The position numbers and the translations under genes were made by a program. A DNA stretch of 64,000 nt. Origin: an uncultured bacterium (GTDB taxonomy: Bacteria > Myxococcota_A > Bradymonadia > UBA7976 > VGTA01). The notes beneath the pieces are model-generated. The model ran no database searches. It was given only the letters and a program-made list of their open reading frames with translations, and was not told where the DNA came from. The stretch lies in the NCBI GenBank assembly GCA_943788935.1, contig CALSSE010000007.1:163871-227870 (forward strand), in the 5' to 3' direction. Each line of letters begins with the position of its first letter. Position 1 is the stretch's first letter. Of this stretch, positions 61,578 through 64,000 are shown piece by piece.

Positions 61578-62657
61578 TTATTGTGTAGTGACCCATTCTC
61601 TCTGATTGTCGAGGGAATAAATCGCCCCTAACACTGGAGCGATAAATCGATTAGTAGATATACCTCGCTCTTCGAGGGATGATCTTAACATTTTAGGAGG
61701 ATCCATCACCGGTTCCGCGGTGAGTGGAAAAGTCCCCCAGTGAGCGCCTAGAGATCGAGAACTCTTCACATCTACGTGGATCGAGACCGCTTCTTTAGGC
61801 TTGACATGGGCATAATGCATAAATTCACGAGGGGCGTAAGCGCCTATGGGGATTACTCCAAGAGAGAAAGGGCCGAGCCGTTTGCCGATGTCTTTGAAGA
61901 GCTCAGAGTGATATCCGGTATCACCCCCAAAAAAGACTTTATGCTCACCGACTGCAAACACCCACGATGACCACAGCATCTCATTGCGATCAAAGAGTCC
62001 TCGGGCTGACCAATGTTGAGCAGGCGTGGCGGTGAAGGTGATTGGAGTCTGCTTTGGTCCTAACGTTGCCTTTGATGAGTCCCACCAATCTAGTTCAATG
62101 ACACGAGAGCTGGGTACATTGACTTCCGTTAATAATTCCCCATTTTTCAGGGGGACATACCAATGAGGATCGAACTGATCTTCAATGAGCTCAATACTCT
62201 CTTGATCGAGGTGATCATAGTGGTTATGGGAGATGACCACGGCATGGATTTCCGGCAGCTTAGCAATAGAAATCGGAGGTTGGGTGTATCGCTTCGGGCC
62301 AGCGAAGGAGACGGGAGAGGCTCGATCAGAGAAGACCGGGTCGGTGAGAATATTGAGTCCATTCACCTGAATGAGAAAGCATGAGTGACCGAGCCAGATC
62401 ACTTGGTCTTGATTGACTTCTTGGAGTTCAGCAGCGCTCACTTTCACCCGAGGAACTTGATCGCCTTCACTGACATCTACCCAATCGGTGTTGGCTCTCA
62501 TCCATAAGAAACTAAAAAACGATCGAGGGCTCGGAGAAGTACCTAGATTCTTATACGTTCCCTCAGCGGTATGATGGGGTCGAGTGGGTGTGATCTCAGG
62601 AGCACTGCAGGTCGTTAAATATAACGACAAGCAGAAACACCAGCGCCCAGGGGTCAT
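61578..62657 (-). CDS. NAPE-PLD-like metallo-beta-lactamase-fold hydrolase
   Basis: This 359-residue protein has the MBL-fold zinc motif HNHYDH at residues 144-149, an earlier GHSCFLIQVNGLNILTDP, and GDTGYHSELF and AHWGTFPLTAEP further on. This order matches the NAPE-hydrolysing phospholipase D branch of the fold (UlaG/RomA-like). A hydrophobic N-terminus and Cys17 in LTTC suggest a lipoprotein, although Thr before Cys is unusual. The start overlaps the upstream lipoprotein stop as ATGA. It probably hydrolyses a phospholipid or related phosphodiester outside the cytoplasm; the substrate is inferred. Confidence 0.85.
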   Translation of the reverse strand: MTPGRWCFCLSLYLTTCSAPEITPTRPHHTAEGTYKNLGTSPSPRSFFSFLWMRANTDWVDVSEGDQVPRVKVSAAELQEVNQDQVIWLGHSCFLIQVNGLNILTDPVFSDRASPVSFAGPKRYTQPPISIAKLPEIHAVVISHNHYDHLDQESIELIEDQFDPHWYVPLKNGELLTEVNVPSSRVIELDWWDSSKATLGPKQTPITFTATPAQHWSARGLFDRNEMLWSSWVFAVGEHKVFFGGDTGYHSELFKDIGKRLGPFSLGVIPIGAYAPREFMHYAHVKPKEAVSIHVDVKSSRSLGAHWGTFPLTAEPVMDPPKMLRSSLEERGISTNRFIAPVLGAIYSLDNQREWVTTQ

Positions 62658-63697
62658 TCTGACTCCTCAACCTTAAACGCTAACCTCTGAAGATCAACAC
62701 CTCCTCGCCCATCTCTGAGGACAATATAGAGGAGGTGTTCACCCGGCTCTTCTCCAAGGGTGAGCTCACTCATGCTGTCATCAACGAGCTTGACCGCTTG
62801 GTCAAACTCACCGCTAGTGGTGTAATAAGACACTAATAGGGACTCGGTGATGACCTCGGGGGGGATCCCCTCTTTAATATCTTCAGCGCTCTGGGGTGTC
62901 TGATAATCTTCAGCAGACCCTTCTCGAGCGCTGACCTCAAGCTCTAGCGTGGATGAGATTGGCAGCGACTCGTCTTCATTGATGTCTTCAGAGAGGCTGA
63001 CTTCATCGAGTTGAGGGTTTTGGTTCGGCGTTCGCTCATCATCAAAGCTGATGGTCATGCTCTTGACGAGCTCAAAATTAGGTTCTCCTTCTATCTCTAC
63101 GGTGAGTTTGACATAGACCTCTGAGATCCCTGACTCAAAGAAATTCATCTCTGAGCCAAGCATACCCGCCCCCATCTCTAGTTGTTCCATCTGCATTTGG
63201 AGATCTTCTCCCAAGGTCGCCAAGAGCGCAGCGGGGTTTAGGGTCAGACTCGCGTTAGCGGGAGGTAGACTTGAAGACTCAGCATCTTCTGAGGGTTCAC
63301 TCATCATCTCCTCGCTCAAGAGATCATCGAGGGGGATCTCTTCGAGGAGACAATCGTATTGAGTGATTGAACCGAGAGAGAACAGACAGAGTCGCCAAGA
63401 GTATTCAATCGAGGGTCGATCCCCTTCAAGCTCATCGGGGTGGAAGTCATAAACGGAGAGGACGCTAGACTCGATCAAGGAGAGCTCAGGAGGCTCTGCT
63501 CTCAGAGCGACCACTCGATAGGTCTGAAGGACGCTCTTTGAGTCAAACCCATCATCACCACATCCCGAAGAGAGGCCGGCAAGTACCAAGCCGAGAGTCG
63601 CTAAGGTCATGAGCCATTGTGGACTGCGATAAGGGTGTGTGTTCTGTTCCTTGATGGTAGCAGTAGGGGATGTCGGCGGGGTTATCTTTCGACTCAT
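62654..63697 (-). CDS. Lipoprotein in the TonB-receptor operon
   Basis: The 347-residue product has lipobox LSSGC (Cys46) after a long lead. The mature part is acidic, with two or three probable beta-sandwich stretches (EYSWRLCLFSLGSI, VYVKLTVEIEGEP, LLYIVLRDGRGGVDLQRLAF). The end resembles an Ig-like/PKD-type strand pattern. It overlaps the TonB receptor stop by ATGA at 63694-63697 and the MBL gene by ATGA at 62654-62657, so it is translated together with both. Family and ligand are unknown. Confidence 0.8.
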   Translation of the reverse strand: MSRKITPPTSPTATIKEQNTHPYRSPQWLMTLATLGLVLAGLSSGCGDDGFDSKSVLQTYRVVALRAEPPELSLIESSVLSVYDFHPDELEGDRPSIEYSWRLCLFSLGSITQYDCLLEEIPLDDLLSEEMMSEPSEDAESSSLPPANASLTLNPAALLATLGEDLQMQMEQLEMGAGMLGSEMNFFESGISEVYVKLTVEIEGEPNFELVKSMTISFDDERTPNQNPQLDEVSLSEDINEDESLPISSTLELEVSAREGSAEDYQTPQSAEDIKEGIPPEVITESLLVSYYTTSGEFDQAVKLVDDSMSELTLGEEPGEHLLYIVLRDGRGGVDLQRLAFKVEESE

Positions 63698-64000
63698 AGC
63701 TCACCTCGTAATCCGATTGAGGGGATAATAGGAAGAGAAGTGATCACTTGTGACTGCGTGAAGTTGTAGTTCCAGTTTTCACCCTCAGGGTTGGCTCGAT
63801 TGAGCGCATTTTGGATTTCGAGGTAGGCGGTCAACATCCAATCATTAAAGATCCATTTGCGATCAAGGCGGAGATCTAGCTGCTGGAAAGCGTCAACTCG
63901 AGTGCTGTTGACCGGTCCAGGGATGGGGACATAGACATCATTATCGGCGTTATAAATCGCGTTGACAAATGGGGTCTGTGGATTACCGGTTGTGTATCGA
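63694..64000 (-). CDS. TonB-dependent receptor, C-terminal part
   Basis: The frame enters from the right edge and ends at the TGA at 63696-63694, giving 101 residues. RVDAFQQLDLRLDRKWIF, WMLTAYLEIQNALNRANPEG and NYNFTQS are the typical last strands of a TonB-dependent outer-membrane receptor. It ends at SIGLRGEL, without a terminal Phe. The barrel, plug and any TonB box lie outside the window. The stop overlaps the next gene's ATG as ATGA, making a receptor-lipoprotein-hydrolase operon. The substrate is unknown. Confidence 0.85.
   Translation of the reverse strand, partial: RYTTGNPQTPFVNAIYNADNDVYVPIPGPVNSTRVDAFQQLDLRLDRKWIFNDWMLTAYLEIQNALNRANPEGENWNYNFTQSQVITSLPIIPSIGLRGEL

Overview
The window reads as chromosomal DNA of a Gram-negative, probably aerobic bacterium. 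Support comes from an LpxB-type lipid A enzyme, outer-membrane beta-barrels, the C-terminus of a TonB-dependent receptor, about nine lipoproteins with SGC/MGC-type lipoboxes, and a complete 2-oxoglutarate dehydrogenase set. Large surface lipoproteins, a GldA/GldFG/DUF4340 transporter and a one-gene-at-a-time layout with few long operons resemble Myxococcota/Bradymonadia-like (former deltaproteobacterial) genomes. That placement is inference; the window has no rRNA or other marker to settle it. Base composition is intermediate and even, and I see no insertion sequence, prophage, tRNA, rRNA or CRISPR array.

Layout. 1-4437 (minus): a partial secreted protein with a P-domain, then a Ski2-like helicase with a small lipoprotein downstream. 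4786-10014 (plus): an ABC ATPase, a GldF-GldG fusion and a DUF4340 protein, which together look like one gliding-type ABC machine. 10054-11657 (minus): a sigma-70-family factor followed by a lipoprotein glutaminyl cyclase, with a 14-bp start/stop ladder between them. 11658-12446: an AT-rich accessory stretch with a probable gene remnant. 12447-20433: a flavin reductase, a repeat-tailed acidic protein, a beta-barrel, an NYN-LOTUS protein, a PLP decarboxylase, a DEDDh exonuclease and two PlsC-type acyltransferases. 20612-29034: two giant tandem metzincin lipoproteins. 29144-35955: recN, a UPF0462 (C4orf33-like) protein, an unknown anchored protein, a SixA phosphatase and a modular lipoprotein, closely packed. 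36068-41854: a processive GT2 glycosyltransferase, a lipoprotein on the other strand, glycogen phosphorylase and an unknown protein with a methyltransferase-like loop. 41904-45660 (minus): a beta-barrel and a sulfotransferase / small membrane protein / arylsulfotransferase-like group. 46006-51673: sucA, sucB and lpdA. 51743-56383: a beta-barrel, an LpxB-like protein and a GT2-TPR protein. 56412-61440 (minus): a DUF1244 protein, a TPR lipoprotein and a huge repeat/coiled-coil/beta-helix protein. 61578-64000 (minus): an NAPE-PLD-like MBL hydrolase, a lipoprotein and a TonB receptor end, joined by ATGA overlaps.

How it fits together. Most genes serve the cell envelope: lipid A, phospholipid acylation, surface lipoproteins, secreted proteases, an outer-membrane receptor operon and possible sulfation of an envelope component. 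The clear core metabolism is the 2-oxoglutarate dehydrogenase complex and glycogen breakdown. A recurring trait is short tandem DNA repeats and homopolymer runs at gene ends or in leaders (14, 18, 19 and 21 bp units, a 6-bp Ala-Pro repeat, and G11/C9/C8 runs), which could make protein length or expression variable.

The most unusual items are the 14-bp ATG/TGA ladder ahead of the glutaminyl cyclase, the sulfotransferase group, the tandem metzincins, and the 1145-residue protein with 27 copies of a six-residue repeat. None of these is proven to be a new system by sequence reading alone.
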